DNA of 64,000 bases, taken from Flaccisagitta enflata. Lineage: Eukaryota > Chaetognatha > Sagittoidea > Aphragmophora. The position numbers were made by a program, and so were the translations under genes. The stretch is from the NCBI GenBank assembly GCA_965153355.1, contig OZ231126.1, positions 61,318,001 through 61,382,000 on the forward strand. The letters run 5' to 3'. Under the pieces are notes generated by a model, which was not told the origin of the DNA, did no database searches, and saw only the letters and a list, made by a program, of their open reading frames with translations. Positions 11,749-24,062 of this stretch are shown here, piece by piece. How positions within the stretch are numbered: the stretch's first letter is position 1; each line of letters opens with the position of its first letter.

Positions 11749-14628
11749 TCATTTATAAGAAATGAAAAATTCATATTTCAGGCCATCATTGTAATTTTGT
11801 AACGTTGGCTTCAACAATGAAAATTTTTTTTTTTGTGAAAACTGTACAGTGCAACTTATCAAATGAAAGATAATTTCATCAGGATTATCATTATGCAGCA
11901 GAGTTGCGTGTCTCTTATTGCAGGATGAACACATCGGCTTGTCTTTGCAGTCCCGCGCTGAATGGTTTGGGCAGAAACAATGAAAGCATAGACTTTTCTC
12001 AGCCAACTTCTTCACACGATCCTCTGCTGATGGGATGGCTTCCAAAACATGACACGAATGGGAGTTGTGGCAACCTCCACAAATGTTGCAGATGTCGTTG
12101 GGTTGTTGCTTCGGCGGTTAGTTGACGAGCTGTTCTTTGAAGGTCGCCAGACCGACTGCCGTCGCTGCAACCTTTGTCGGTTTCGGCGCCATGCGTGTCG
12201 GTTCTTTGAGGTTGTTGTACGATACCCAATGCTTCACCTCCCCGATGAGTTCCTGGAAGCCGTAAGCCGTGCCGTGGCGAGCTTGTTCACGAGCGCTTGC
12301 TTTCCAATAGTCCGTCGAGATGTGTGGCACCCTCGCGTTGATGATGCGGCGGATGTGGACGTCACGATCACACTCCCCAGTTGCATTCAGCAATTCTGCG
12401 ACGCTTTCCAGTTTGTACAACGTACCAATCAACGCTTGATGGGCTTTCATGTCGTTTTCTGGGACCTTTCCTTTCCTGCAGATGCTGTCGACGGCCGATT
12501 GGAACGAATTGACGCTCGTGTTGAACATCTCGTTCAGGCGTTTCCACAAGGTGCTGTAGACGCGGCGCATATTGTGCGCCTTGATGATGAGTTGTTGACT
12601 GTCGATGATTTCCTTCGCTGGATTTGCGAAGACGTTGGCCAATTCAGTCACTTTGTCAATTTCGTCTAGCTTGATGTTAGAGGCGGCATTTTCAAATTTG
12701 GATTTGGCGATGATATGAATGATTGGCTCGAGGATTCATACGCTTCTCTTGGGCGTGCTATCTTCTCAATCACGTCCTTTGCTCTGGACGCGGGCGTGTA
12801 GCAATCGTTGTCGACGATGAAAAACCGCGTTCATCCTCTCGGCGAAGGATTGCGAATGCGCAAGGCCGTTTTGCGCGGAGTCACTTCCGGTTTGACGTCT
12901 TTGATATCTAGGAGGCGACGGCGCTTTTGGGGAAGGCGCCTTCTCGACTTCGCCTGTCGACGCGTCAACCTCTTTCGCCACGGCATTGCCGCCGACCAGA
13001 GGAGCGCGGATCACGCGTGGTGTTGCGGACGTTTCTGCGAGCCGATGATCATCCGCGATTTGGCTGGACGATGACGGTGAGCTGAAGATTGACAGGCTTA
13101 TTTGTAGGTAAATGAACATTTATTCGTTAAACGATTTCAAATATCCTCTTATGCTGAGATCACAGATCAGTTAATAATTTTTTTATATTATAATCATAAG
13201 TGATCCATATTCACTTCTTGGTTCACAGATTTCTGCTCTATAAGAATAATACCAGTGGAGAGGATGCCCAAAAGGTCAGCATACTTGACGTGTAATTGAG
13301 CATGACTCTTCTTGCGCCCCTTTCCTCCTTTCCTTTCGCCTTTTCCTCCATCTTCCTTCTTCCGTCTCTCTTAGCCACCCCGCCCCTTTCCTTCCATTTC
13401 CTTCCTTTTCTTCTTCTTTCTCCCAGCCATCTTGTTCTTCTGCCATCCTCCTTTTCCTCCTGCCCCTTCTGTCTCTGCCTTTCACTTCCCACGTGGATGC
13501 GTTGTCTTTCCTCCTCCTCCTTCTCTTCCTCGCTATTCCGGCCAGACTGCTTGTCCAGCATTTTGAACTCATAAGCTAATGCGATGTTTCACATTATTCA
13601 TGGGCGTTTCCTCTTTTCCCGCTTGCGCGAGATAGCAGACGAGCTGAGACGGAATTGCAGTTTGCGCGCGGCTTCTTCGCCACCCAGGCCAGGTTTAACT
13701 TGTTAACGCCGCTTTACTCAGACGTCCGGACACTTAACATCACACTTTGAGTAGCGACTTCCACGCTGCCGGTAATCAATCGCCGTAACATGTAGAAGGT
13801 TCCATGGGAGGACGCACAACGCGCCCGGGAGAGTCGCCGCCAGCGCCCGCCATGACGCTTCCATTGCCGCTGGCGCTGCTGCTCATCGCTTCCCGGTCGT
13901 GATAAGAAACGGATTTCGCTGGCGCCGCCGGTGCTGGAGGTTCAAAGCTGATAGCGTATTCCTCATAGCTTCACAACGCGCCTGGCGTATGGGGCGGCGG
14001 CGCCGTTGCCCGCTGCGCTGAGGTTTGCAGCTTCCGTGTCATGGCGAAGTCGTCTCTCCCCGTCTTCATCACGTCGCGTCACAAAGCATGCCACACCCCA
14101 CGCTCGCTGCAGGGATTGGGATTTAACATCACGATTTAATTCCATCGTCATCTCGGCAGCGCTTTTGCCCAGTTCCCAGTGACCTGTCGTGATGTCGTGG
14201 TAGTCATAGAAGCAGATGCACGTTAAAGTGTTTTGCCGAAGTATGATGCGCCCCATGTTTCCGTACTCCGCCAATGAGCTGCTGTCGGTTATCAACAACG
14301 CCGCTTTGTCGGGATTGTTCGTCAACTCTGCATGTGCGTAAGTCTTTGTCGTGTTGACCAATCGCCACTCCGCTAACCACACCTCCTTTCGAAGGCCGTC
14401 CATATCTTGGTAAAAGTCCAAAATATCGTCATCGTTAAGGGTATCGGCGGTTTTCAACGCCGACATGTAGGCGTTGCGCGTGTTGCGTAGAGACTTTCGC
14501 AATCCGCGAAGCGTCGTGGCTACGGGGTCCATTGCGCCCGCATAGACGGACGAGTCGGAAACGACAGATACGTAGTCGGTTGGTCGAACGGCCTTCCTGC
14601 GTTGGTTGGGCAGCGAAGGTGGCTGCAT
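11749..14628 (-). pseudogene. Decayed BEL/Pao-type retrotransposon gag
   Basis: Read from right to left, the minus strand shows a gag-like N-terminal stretch (14628-13963), a Lys/Arg/Glu-rich and Pro/Ser-rich stretch (about 13570-12770) and a helical gag segment (12669-12118). Two cysteine/histidine knuckles follow (about 12085-11870), of the kind CxxCxxxxHxxxxC followed by CxxC..H..H with a terminal LLH, which is typical of BEL/Pao gag. The reading frame is interrupted: an in-frame stop at 12118-12120 separates the helical segment from the knuckles, and the upstream joins need frame changes. I saw no protease, reverse transcriptase, integrase or LTRs. Local GC is higher than in the flanks, which fits a foreign insertion. 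It is a broken gag remnant; the part right of 12.7 kb is less certain than the knuckle region. Confidence 0.55.
13280..13575. repeat. Pyrimidine-rich low-complexity tract (CTTCCTCC-like)
   Basis: Plus-strand C/T-rich sequence that reads as Lys/Arg/Glu-rich peptides on the minus strand. It may be the charged hinge of the decayed gag, or unrelated low-complexity sequence. Several overlapping open frames result and none is reliable. Confidence 0.5.
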
Positions 14629-14779
14629 TGACGTCGCATCGGTGTTGGCGTTGTTGTTGGAGGTCTACATCGTTGACGTTGCAAGGATCGTTGATGGTTT
14701 TTGATTCCACGCATTGAGAGCGTTTACCGTCTGATTTCCTATCAAGCTCCTGATGCATCATCGTGAGAACTGACTCCAC

Positions 14780-15560
14780 TGCGTAGCTGCGCTAATGATT
14801 TGGACCGCACACCCACTTTGAACGAATTGTTGAGATGAGCGCCTGGTTGTCCACAACTGCCCATTTTATGAATCCTGATGGCAGAGAAAGAAAATAGTTA
14901 GATGCAACCTCTGTGGCATCAATGAAGGATATTTCTGTAAAAGCGCCAAAAGGTGGGGAAAATGTCAAGGACTCACACGGATGTTGTTTCTAACGGTTTC
15001 AATCTAAAGAGGCGTGGAAGTCGGGGAAAAGACTGAATTGAGTCTTTAACTGAGATTGTGAAGTCAACGCCATAAGAGAGTCGTGGAAGGCTTTTACTTA
15101 ACTTAATAAAATAATGCACTTAATCGTGCCATCACGTAGATTATTATTTTGGGGCAGCAATGAACAATGATCAACGGAATCGCTATATACGTGGAATTGC
15201 TAGAGGTCGCAAGTTTATTCTTCTTCGTTGAGGGAGATATGAGTCCATCAACTTCAACTAGCTCAGCGCTTTCAAGCACGCTGCTCTCTCCACTTCCCTC
15301 TCGTCACGATCGAAGCATCTTCCTTTCTCGATTTCTCCACTTCTGCAGTCAGGTATTTTATCTGGAATCTTCTAGTTATAGAGAGGCTCTCTTCCTCCTC
15401 TTTCGGGATCCATGAGGCCAACGTGATCCGATTGAGCCCTGGACCTGGATAGTGGTGGAATGAAGACCACACAAAGATAACTTTTGATGTCCAGAAGCTG
15501 GGGAGCTGCCCAGAGCCAGTCCAGATACTTTCTGCGAAGATCAATCACCTGCGGGCAATT
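14780..15560. other. Intergenic, no gene supported
   Basis: Mixed-composition sequence upstream (in the gag direction) of the gag remnant. It could contain an eroded LTR or 5' region, but I see no paired LTR. Short open frames at 15167-15415 and 15272-15677 show no recognisable domain. Confidence 0.35.
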
Positions 15561-15639
15561 TTGAGCTAAAATTAAAAAAAATCTCTTACATAAAGCAGAC
15601 AGTAATTTTTCAGCAAAATATTGTTGGGGCAAATAAAAT

Positions 15640-16500
15640 CTCCAAAACATTTGTATGGTAGTTATACAGATACACATACTTTAACCCAATACAGCAAGTT
15701 TTGCAATATTTAAGATTAGAGCTCAAAAAGAATAAAATATGTTTTATATTTACAGCCTAAATTTGATTATGCAGCTTAAAAAACCTTAGAAAATACTGGA
15801 AATGTGTAGTAATAGTTAAAGTAGAAATACACTTACCCTGAACAACAAGTTAACAAGGATATTTCAAGATTGGAACTGTAAAAAAAACTAAAAATAGAAA
15901 AGTACTGTTTTTTTAAGTATCTATAAGCTAAATTTTGTTCATGCAGTTCCAAAAATCCTTAAAACTCTTAGATATGTCTACTAACAAATAAAGTTTATAT
16001 ATTTTTACCCTGAATAGTAAGTAGTTTGAGATACTTAGAAGTTTAAAGCTTAAAAATAACCTGAAATAGGCAAAATATCTATTTTTTTTATATGTTTAAC
16101 TAATATTGTTTATGCAGCTTATAAAATTTTGAATGATACTAGCGCTATGTGGTAATAGTTGAAGTATAAATATTTTGACTTTTAATAGACAGTTTTTTTA
16201 GATATTTTTTTAGTCAAAACTAAAAAAAAATCAATAATAAGTGTTTTTCATGCTATTTATTAGCTGTAAACTTGAAAATATCCTAAATTACCTACTGTTC
16301 AGGGTTAAAGCATTTGTTCTTTAACTATTACTAGACATTTCCAGGATTTTCCAAGATTTTTTAAGCTGCCTGATCAAATTTAGGCTTTATATTACTAAAA
16401 AAATTAATATTTTACTATTTATAAGCTATTATTAAGCTTTAATCTTTAAAATATCTCACGAAACTTGCTGTTTAAGGTAAAAGTGTGTTTACTTCAACAA
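15640..16500. repeat. AT-rich ~190-bp degenerate tandem units with an inverted copy
   Basis: Units around 15680-15850, 15850-16025 and 16025-16200 share CTATAAGCTAAATTTTGTTCATGCAG-like, AATACTGGAAATGTGTAGTAATAGTT-like and ACCCTGAACAACAAGT-like blocks. From about 16240 to 16500 the blocks appear inverted (for example CTACTGTTCAGGGTTAAAG, AACTATTACTAGACATTTCC). No coding capacity is seen. Confidence 0.5.
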
Positions 16501-18230
16501 TAACCACGCATTTATAGTATTTTTTACTACTTCTATAGCTACTATCACAATTTGATGCTAAAAAAATGCTTAAAAACACCTTTTTTTTTGCAAAAAAAAA
16601 CATTTTTCCAAAATTTTGCTTTCAAAAAAATTTACCACCAGGTGATTGGTATTCACCAAGTATCATAGAACACTTCTGAACCACTCCCAGCTCTGGGCAC
16701 TCAAAATTGTCTTTGTCTATGTATCGTAACACTGTGTGATGGTAGTCACGTGCCTATTGATCATAAACTGACTGTCTTAATCGCCTCTCTGTGAATTAAT
16801 GAATAACCCCATCTTTATTTCCGTTTGTTCTCTCTCTCTGTCTCTCTCTCTCTCTCTTACTCTCTCTCTCCTTCTTTAATTTCCTTAGGTTTATTTTGCA
16901 TATAAGAACACTGGCATGTGATCGTGCTAATAAAACATTAATCCCCTTGACAAGAAAATGGAAAAATTTGAATAAAAAATAGCCAAATACAGGGAAATTG
17001 ATTTAAAACTCAGCCTAATTTGGGTGTGGTTTTCTAGAAGTAATGATGAAAAAAATGACCCACACCACATGTTTAACAGTAAGTTTGTCAATGCACACTA
17101 TTTAAACCTATGTTCTAATAAAAATGCAAAATTCATGTTATATTGTGTCCAGCAGTAAATATGTTTATTCACTTGTATTTCACAATTTAATGCAATATCT
17201 CAGCAAGGTGCTGCATCTGATAAATTTGCTGAAAAATCCTAAAATCTTACCAGATAGTGGCTAATACAATTATGTAGATTTATACAAGGTTTGGTGGCTT
17301 TCACTCAACTTTTTATATAATTAAAGATATTTGCAGCAACTTCTTCATCTTTTGGCTTAGATCTGCTTTTTACATGAAAGAGTACTTAAAAGTAGACTAG
17401 ATTCCTAAATTTGGTAAAGTTAGGGAATAAAAAAAATTCAGAAAAATTTTTTACCCTAACATCCTAGACTATTCTGATCCTCGTTTCTGGGCGCAACTCT
17501 GAATCATATTCAGATTCATTAATTCTATTCTTAATACTTAAGAAAACCATTAGTTTTGGTTTCTTGCATGATGATAGGGACTGTAAACATCAAATATTGT
17601 TCAGAACTAATAATAAATAACTAATTTCTATTGAATGATAGAGAGGATCATCTCAAACTAGGTGAGGGATCATCGGAAACTAGCTCGAAAGAGGGATCAT
17701 CCAGCGGGAGGATTTCACACTACTTTCCCCTGAAAGTCGCCACCCCGTCGTGCCTTGAACTTTAGAAAAAAGATCAACGCATTGAACGCAGTATGTTTCC
17801 ATGTAATCTATTGTACCCATATTGACAATTTTCCTTTGATTGGGACATAGGTCGAGATTCGGCCCTAGGTTTTACCGTCATCTCTCCATTGCAGCAGAAT
17901 TTTTTTTTTCTGAAAGAAAGGGAACACAAGCAATCAAAATTTTATCACAGTCAACCACCCTTTGTTTTCCTGAGAAAAAAAACCTCCAACCTCTGTGGAA
18001 CTTGACAGAAAAAAAAAACTGAAATTTGCGATCGTTCCCGTGGCCGCTTTGCTCAAGATATACGAAAATTCAAATTGTATTTTCAGAAAGAAAAAAAAAT
18101 ATCCCCCCTTCTCGTCACTGTGCTGTGATATAACTGCTATTGTTTCTATTGTTTCGAAACTTTTTAGAACTTTTAACATTGATAGCGCGTCTTTTCTCTT
18201 TCCTGAAATATTGAGTGTCTTCGTGCGGTA
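16501..18230. other. AT-rich intergenic sequence with a CT tract, no gene seen
   Basis: Contains a (CT)n-rich stretch at about 16830-16871 and otherwise AT-rich sequence. No exon with splice signals and conserved protein similarity was found. Confidence 0.4.
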
Positions 18231-18239
18231 TTTGGGTAA

Positions 18240-18720
18240 TTCGCATAGCAAAAGTTGGTTATTTCTTTTCGCCCTCTTTACCTAATGTGGAGTGACCAAT
18301 TTTAGGACCCTTACCATTTTTGTTTTATCAAAAATCATTCATCTTCCGTTTGTTAGAAAATTGTTTTTGAGGACCTAATTTGCATAATGCAGTGGGATAA
18401 AACAATATGCTGACATTGTTTGAATCAGCTTTCATAATTTTCTACTCTTCACAGAGTTGCAATTCTGCTTTTTCATTTGCTCTTTCATAACTTATGTTCT
18501 GATTTTTTAGTTTTTTTTTTCATACATCATGTTTTTTTAAAACAAATAATTGTCCTTTTTGTAACAAAACTACACAGGATTTTGCTAAATTCTGGGAAAT
18601 CAGGGGAAACGGAAGATGAAGGAATTTTGAAAAAAAGAAAATGGTCATCGTCATGATTTTTGCTCCTCCACATTACCTAAGTAGGGTGAAGGGATACTCC
18701 CAACTTTTGCTATGTGAAGC
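18240..18720. repeat. Foldback element
   Basis: The left end has CATAGCAAAAGTTGG (from about 18243) and ACCTAATGTGGAG (about 18280). The right end has the complements CTCCACATTACCT (about 18666) and CCAACTTTTGCTATG (about 18700). Inner blocks CATCTTCCGTTT and AACGGAAGATG (about 18340 and 18608) also pair. Confidence 0.6.
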
Positions 18721-19004
18721 ACCCATGTGCTGTATCTCCGTTTATTTTCCATTTGCTTCTATTCAATCTTCGTATGTTTTTCTTTATTCATCGTACATCT
18801 TTGGCATTTTATATTTCATTTGTTGTTTCCTTTGTTTCAGAAAATTTTCTCTTTGCACTTTCAGTGTCCTATTGTTGTCCAACATCTGCAGTAATTCATG
18901 ATCATTTCAATAAAATGCCAATATCTTAATCAAAATAAACCTGTATTAAGTTGTATTAGCTTACCCGGTTGAATTGAAGAAATTGGTTTAAATTAGAAGC
19001 GGGT

Positions 19005-19290
19005 ACAAGTGTATAAAGTTGAGCATCCCCCCCTGCCCGTTGGATATTGAGATAGGGAAGAAAATTAAAGGGTAGAAAAAATAACCCTGAAATTTTAAAC
19101 AAGTTTACACTTTAGACACTTATAAAAGAGTAATTAACTCCTACAACACTATTTTATATTATTCTGACAATATTTGTATTATTTTCATACTCTATGGGGT
19201 AGAAAATCAAGCAATTCGACTGGGTGGGGAAGGAAATTATAGACCAGAGGGAGGGGAAAAGAAATCATAAGTCGTACACCCCTGTAGAGA
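19005..19290. mobile_element. Short MITE-like element of the TATACACCCC family
   Basis: Begins GTGTATAAAGTTGAGCATCC and ends near GTACACCCCTGTAG. Internally it has GGGAAGAAAATTAAAGGG-type blocks shared with the copies at 1-833 and 26838-27137. Confidence 0.5.
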
Positions 19291-19680
19291 AGATAAAGGC
19301 CAATTAGCATTGCTCAAAATGAAAATACCTTAGTTTTTTTATTTCTTTTTAAGTAATCATAGTTTTCTTTTGTAATTGAAAGTTTTTTATCCCTTTAATC
19401 TTAAGGTAGTAAACTATAATTCAAATGATCTGAAGCTATCTGCAATGAATGCTTTTTTTCTTCTCTTATGCAGAAATATTTGTTTGCTATTCAAGCACTC
19501 TTAGCATGATCACCCCCCACCTTTGAAAAAAAACCCACTGTTACTTAAGATTGTTTTTTACAATGTCGATTGTACTAGCAAGAGTTGCGTTCACAAAACT
19601 CCCCCCCCCCTCCCCCTCACTTCTTGCGTCAGAAAACCTATTGATAGTATTGATACCAATCCTAAAACGATGGAACGAAC

Positions 19681-19742
19681 CCCCCCCCTCTCTCTCTCTC
19701 ACTCACTCACTCACTACTCTCTCTCGCTCTCTCTCTCTCTCG

Positions 19743-19814
<72 letters not shown>
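19681..19814 (+). repeat. (CT)n microsatellite immediately upstream of a gene
   Basis: About 130 bp of CT repeats ending 16 bp before the ATG at 19831. The Ser/Leu open frames that run through it are artefacts. The tract may lie in the promoter or 5' UTR of the following gene. Confidence 0.85.
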
Positions 19815-19819
<5 letters not shown>

Positions 19820-19830
19820 CCAGCACTTCC

Positions 19831-21777
19831 ATGATGTCGGGCGGAGATTTTTTCAACTTTCAACCTTCGGCCAGCACGACGGCCACTGATGAAAACGCCG
19901 CAAATTGGCTCTTCGGTGGCGAAGGCGACGGCGGAAATGACAGTGTCACCGGCGGCGGCGGTGGCAGCGACTGCAGCTTCGAGCTACCGGTGCTAAAGGG
20001 TCAATTGTTTGGAACGGATGCCGGCGACATTGGTGGAACAGGCGGCGCTGGAGGCGGCGGCGGCGGCGATGACGAAACTCCGATGACTTTGAGCCAATTG
20101 ATGGCGGATTCGAACAACGCCGATTTTGCATTCGATCTTAGTTACGGCGCTACCAGCTCGCTCTTTTCCAACGCGCCGCTTTTTCCCGGCGACACTCAGC
20201 AGGATGCGGGAAAGAAAGACTCGTCAGCGGAGAAACTGCCCATCGGCGGAGGCGGCAGTGGTGAGGCTGACGGCGGTGGCGACTGTCGTAGAAAATCTTC
20301 TCGAGGCGGCGTTGACGGCAGCGGCCGTGGCGCGAGTCCCAAGGCAACTCCGGACATGAACAGAAACAATAATGCCGCTGGAAAACGACAGAACGACATT
20401 GACGCAGCGAACTCAGTCGGCGATGATATCCTCGGCGGAGGCAGTGGTGGTGGTGGTGTAGGATTTAAAGAAGGAAGATCCGGGAATGCTGCTAATACCA
20501 ACGGTGAAAACAAGCGGGTAAAATGGAGCGAATCGTCGGCCGGTCGAAATAACAAGGCTCCCTTTGCTACTTTCGCCAAACCCAACGATAACGTATCGGC
20601 GTCATCATCTAGCTTGTTCTCGTCCCCGCTCGAAGGCGGGTTGAGATCGCAAGCTCCCACCCAAGATGCTGTTAATCGAAAGGATGGGAAATCTGCCTTG
20701 CATCGACGTCGGGATAACGACCGTGGTGTTGGTGGTGACGGCAAAAACGCCGCCGTCTCTTGTCGGTCTGACGGAACGCCCTCGCTCGCAGCCGCGCCAT
20801 TCGCGTCTGCGCTCCCTCTCTCGGCCAAGACCGTCCCATCGGCCGCTGGCGTGAATCTTAGGTCCGGCAAAACTACGCCCGACGTGCCGCCGCTTTTTGT
20901 CCCTTCGATGTTTCAGCAACAGAAGCAGCAAACTCAAGGCTTACATCGACAACAGCATCAGCAACAACAGCATCAGCATCCCGAGCTGCATCAGGTTACC
21001 ACTGGCGATATTATGTAGGATTATAAACAAATCATCCATTGTAAATTTTCAATGTTTAATGGGAAATTAACATTTTGTCAATTTCCCATGTTAAACAATG
21101 GGAATTTGAGGTTTGAGAAGTTTCGGGGGGGGGGGACGTACAGACATATGGAAATTCACCCCTGTGTCCTACAGGACATCGGCCCTTTGGGGCCGCTGCC
21201 CAAGAAGGAGCGTAAGTTGGATACATTGACCGGCAAATTTATTCCATTGATCGAACATAGTGTTCAACCATAACGCGCTGCATGGGCGGTTGGTCGGTTA
21301 GTCGGATTCAGTCTGTATTAGCGGTGCTTAAGATTTTCATTTCCTCCACTGATTTCTGTTGCTTCTCTCTCCACGAAACAGTTACGATCAGGGCCACCTC
21401 ATCCGCCAGCGCGAACGTCGGCGTCTCACCCACGCAGTCCGGCGGTTGCTAGACCAACTTCAGAGGTCTCCTCCATGCCATCCAATTTCGCTACCGTCCA
21501 AGGCGCCGCCACTGCGGGGACCGTCGATCGAGGATCATCCGAGAAGCCTATCGACGACGACGTCGCCACGCACCATCTGTTTCGTCCCGTCGCCGCGGCG
21601 TTCGAACGCGTTTCCGCGGAAATGCCACCCATCGTGGAGCTGGAAAAGATGCTCGACGACGTCATTGAACATCTAGACCAACTGGACGCCAAATGCGACG
21701 CGAAATTGGAGGAGCTCATGCGCAAGAGGGAGGAACATCTCAAAGCTACCGAAATGATGCGAAGCGCGTTTAAGTGA
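19831..21777 (+). CDS. Unrecognised Gly/Asp/Ser-rich protein with C-terminal coiled coil (2 exons)
   Basis: Proposed exons are 19831-20994 and 21382-21777 (519 aa), joined in phase 0 with an AG acceptor after CCACGAAACAG. The start is ATGATG at 19831, the first in-frame ATG after the CT tract. Residues 1-390 are low complexity: Gly runs (GGGGGSD, GAGGGGGGDDE), basic Ser/Gly stretches and a Gln/His-rich end. Aromatic and acidic patches near the N terminus (NWLFGGEGD, TLSQLMAD) could act as interaction or activation motifs, which is inference. The last 60 residues are Glu/Lys/Leu-rich with heptad-like spacing (ELEKMLDDVIEHLDQLDAKC), a likely coiled coil. GC content and codon use fit a real exon. 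The donor (CAG|GTTACC) is weak; without splicing the frame stops at 21018 (395 aa). I do not recognise the family. An AATAAA lies at 21917-21922. Confidence 0.55.
21140..21215 (+). repeat. Dispersed repeat inside the intron of the preceding gene
   Basis: Contains CCCCTGTGTCCTACAGGACA and CATCGGCCCTTTGGGGCCGC, matching the inverse complement of about 9150-9205. It explains the peptide-like frame at 21172-21273 without invoking an exon. Confidence 0.55.
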
Positions 21778-21916
21778 CGGTTATTTTGCTCATTGTACAC
21801 GCGATTTTTGACATATGGGAAACTGCTTCGGCGTCAGGTATGATCGAAGAAAGTTTTGTCAGCGTGAGGTTCTCATCTGATGAAGAATTAGCGTCCATAT
21901 TGTTATAAACTAGAAA

Positions 21917-21922
21917 ATAAAC
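21917..21922 (+). promoter_or_regulatory. AATAAA polyadenylation signal
   Basis: Canonical hexamer 139 bp after the TGA of the gene ending at 21777, at a normal 3' UTR distance. Confidence 0.5.
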
Positions 21923-21929
21923 GTGACAA

Positions 21930-23540
21930 AGCCCCCCCCCCCCAAAAAAAAAGGGCCACGTCGGTCTTTTCTGCGTTCCATTTTGGTGTAAGAGAATTCG
22001 GAATTAAGAACATGTTACCAGACAATGCTCTAGCGATAACATTTGTTGCCTGATTTACATGCCTTTAGAAGTGTAAGGGCGTTTTATTTTCTTGTCCAAT
22101 CAACTTCTAGACGTAGGGTTTCGTTCAAGTTTTATTTCGTCGTGCATCTTTGTTTGTCATTAATTTAGGGTTTGAGTCAAAGAAAACTATCGAGAGAAAA
22201 ATAGGTTTGGGACGATTACCGATGTAAAAAAAAAATTGTCGACGCTCTCACTCGCCTACAGCTTGGTGTGAAAAGTGAGATGGATATTTCTCGGGGGGTT
22301 GATGATGATGATGATGATTTCAACTAGAGCAAACTTCCAACGCGGCATCACCATACATGCACACGTGTACTTAACCCCCCAGACTTAGTCGAGGGTCGAT
22401 TTTCAGGTTCAACCTTCGTCGTTAACATTTGTGTTTCGTGGATGCGTCCTGCAAATTTTTTTATCGGCGACCATCGTGACGCCGTCCCGCCGGAAAAGTA
22501 CTTATCGGCGAGGAAACAAAGTAGGCGTGCCACTACTGCTGCCGTGTGAAGTCTTCCTTGCAGCTGCTGTGCATCGCCTTCTACTTCTCACCATCCTGGA
22601 CTCTTCCCCCATCGTAATGACGTCGACGACGTTGCGCTTTTGTTCGAGAGAAATCCTTCCCGATGAATGCGTTCATCGGCTAAATGAACGATGAACGATT
22701 ATTCGTCGAGAACCACTTCTTGTGAATTACCAGGAGCGATGGTTTATTTATCAATGACTAATGATAGTGTTTTGAGCCCTTCGGTTGCACACCGTCGGAA
22801 ATGGACCAAATGTTGGACCTCCGAAATGCATCGAACTCCCCACTTTTGTTTATTGATAGCGTCTGTGTGCGCCTGCGCGCCTGGCAAAGAAAATGAAGGA
22901 TGGAATCTTGGAAGAGGGAATACGTTAGCGCGTTGGGATTTTCCATATTTTCCGTTTGACGTAATCGGTAGTGGAGGACGCGACTTTTTTTGTGGGACTG
23001 CGGATTCTTTGAATTTATGTTGTTAGTACACTTCATGGCGTAGGCTCCATGTTTCGTCGGTCGCGTCAGAATCGGATAAATTATGAGGCCAGATGTACAT
23101 CAGGGTCCATTCCCCCTTTCAGCTTATAAAAGTCAGTTTTTTATTAACTAGCAATGTAAACGAAGAAATTTTTTTTTCTTCGAACCCCTTATGACCGGTA
23201 TGAGTCGATGCAGTATTGCAAGGACTTTCATTTGATACCTTGTAACACACTTTTTTTTGTGTTTTATGTCGTTGTGACTAAAAAGTTGTAAAATCGCCCT
23301 GTTGGGTGTTTCTGCCTACTTTTTCTCGACCACTGTCACTCTCTTCTTGGGCTAATCAATGGACAAGATTTGCCAAAAAGACCAAAAATATTGTTTTTAT
23401 TGGGGGAAGAGGTAAAATGCCCATTTTCATTAAAAAAAGCCATTTAAGACTAACAGCAATTTTGAACAAATAATTGGAAAAGGCCCAACCATGAATAATG
23501 CTGAATTCATATGACAAGCATGTAGAATTGGATGATGACT
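21930..23540. other. Intergenic, no gene supported
   Basis: No conserved exon seen. It contains a short (GAT)n run at about 22300-22317 and ordinary mixed sequence. The open frames here (for example 22431-22694, 22691-23026) lack recognisable similarity or codon structure. Confidence 0.4.
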
Positions 23541-23559
23541 ACACTGAAGCTGATTGTCT

Positions 23560-24062
23560 CTCCTCTCTCTCGTTGTTGTTGTCATTGTTGTTATTGTTGT
23601 TGTTGTTTTCAATGCCCTTGTTGTTGTCGTTTTTGTCATTGTTGTTGTTGTTGTCATTGATGTTTTTGTTATTGTTGTTGTCGTTGTTGTTGTTGCTGTC
23701 GTTGTTGTCATTGTCATCATTGTCATTGTTGTTGTCGTTGTCGTTGATGTCGTTGTTGTCGTCGTTGTTGTTGTCATTGTCGTCGTTGTGGTTGTTACTG
23801 TTGTTGTTGTGCTATTATTGTTTTTATAATTTTTGTATTTACTGTAGTAGTCATTGTTATTGATCTCGTTGTTTTGATTGATGTTTTTGGTGTTCTTATC
23901 AATGTTATTGTTCTCTTTGTTATCTGCATTGTGGTTGTTTGCATTGTTATTGTTGCTGTTTGCATTGTTGTTGTTGTTGTTGTTGTTGCCCTTGTTGTTG
24001 TTATTGTCATTGTTGTTGTTGTTGCTTTGTTGTTTTTTTTTTTTTTTTTTGTTTTTTTTTTG
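23560..24062. repeat. (TTG)n-rich low-complexity array
   Basis: About 500 bp of TTGTTGTTGTCATTGTTG-like trinucleotide repeats ending in T-runs. It gives long artefactual open frames in several phases: Leu/Val-rich on plus, Asn/Thr-rich on minus. Confidence 0.9.

Noticed and set aside
20196-20870. 224-codon minus-strand ORF opposite the Gly-rich gene
   Set aside because: Shadow of a GC-rich coding exon, Pro/Ser-rich with no domain.
21052-21273. Open frame with a peptide-like sequence (DIGPLGPLPKKERKLD) preceded by CCTACAG, looking like an extra exon
   Set aside because: The same nucleotide blocks occur inverted at about 9150-9205, so it is a dispersed repeat within the intron, and including it breaks the phase of the next exon.
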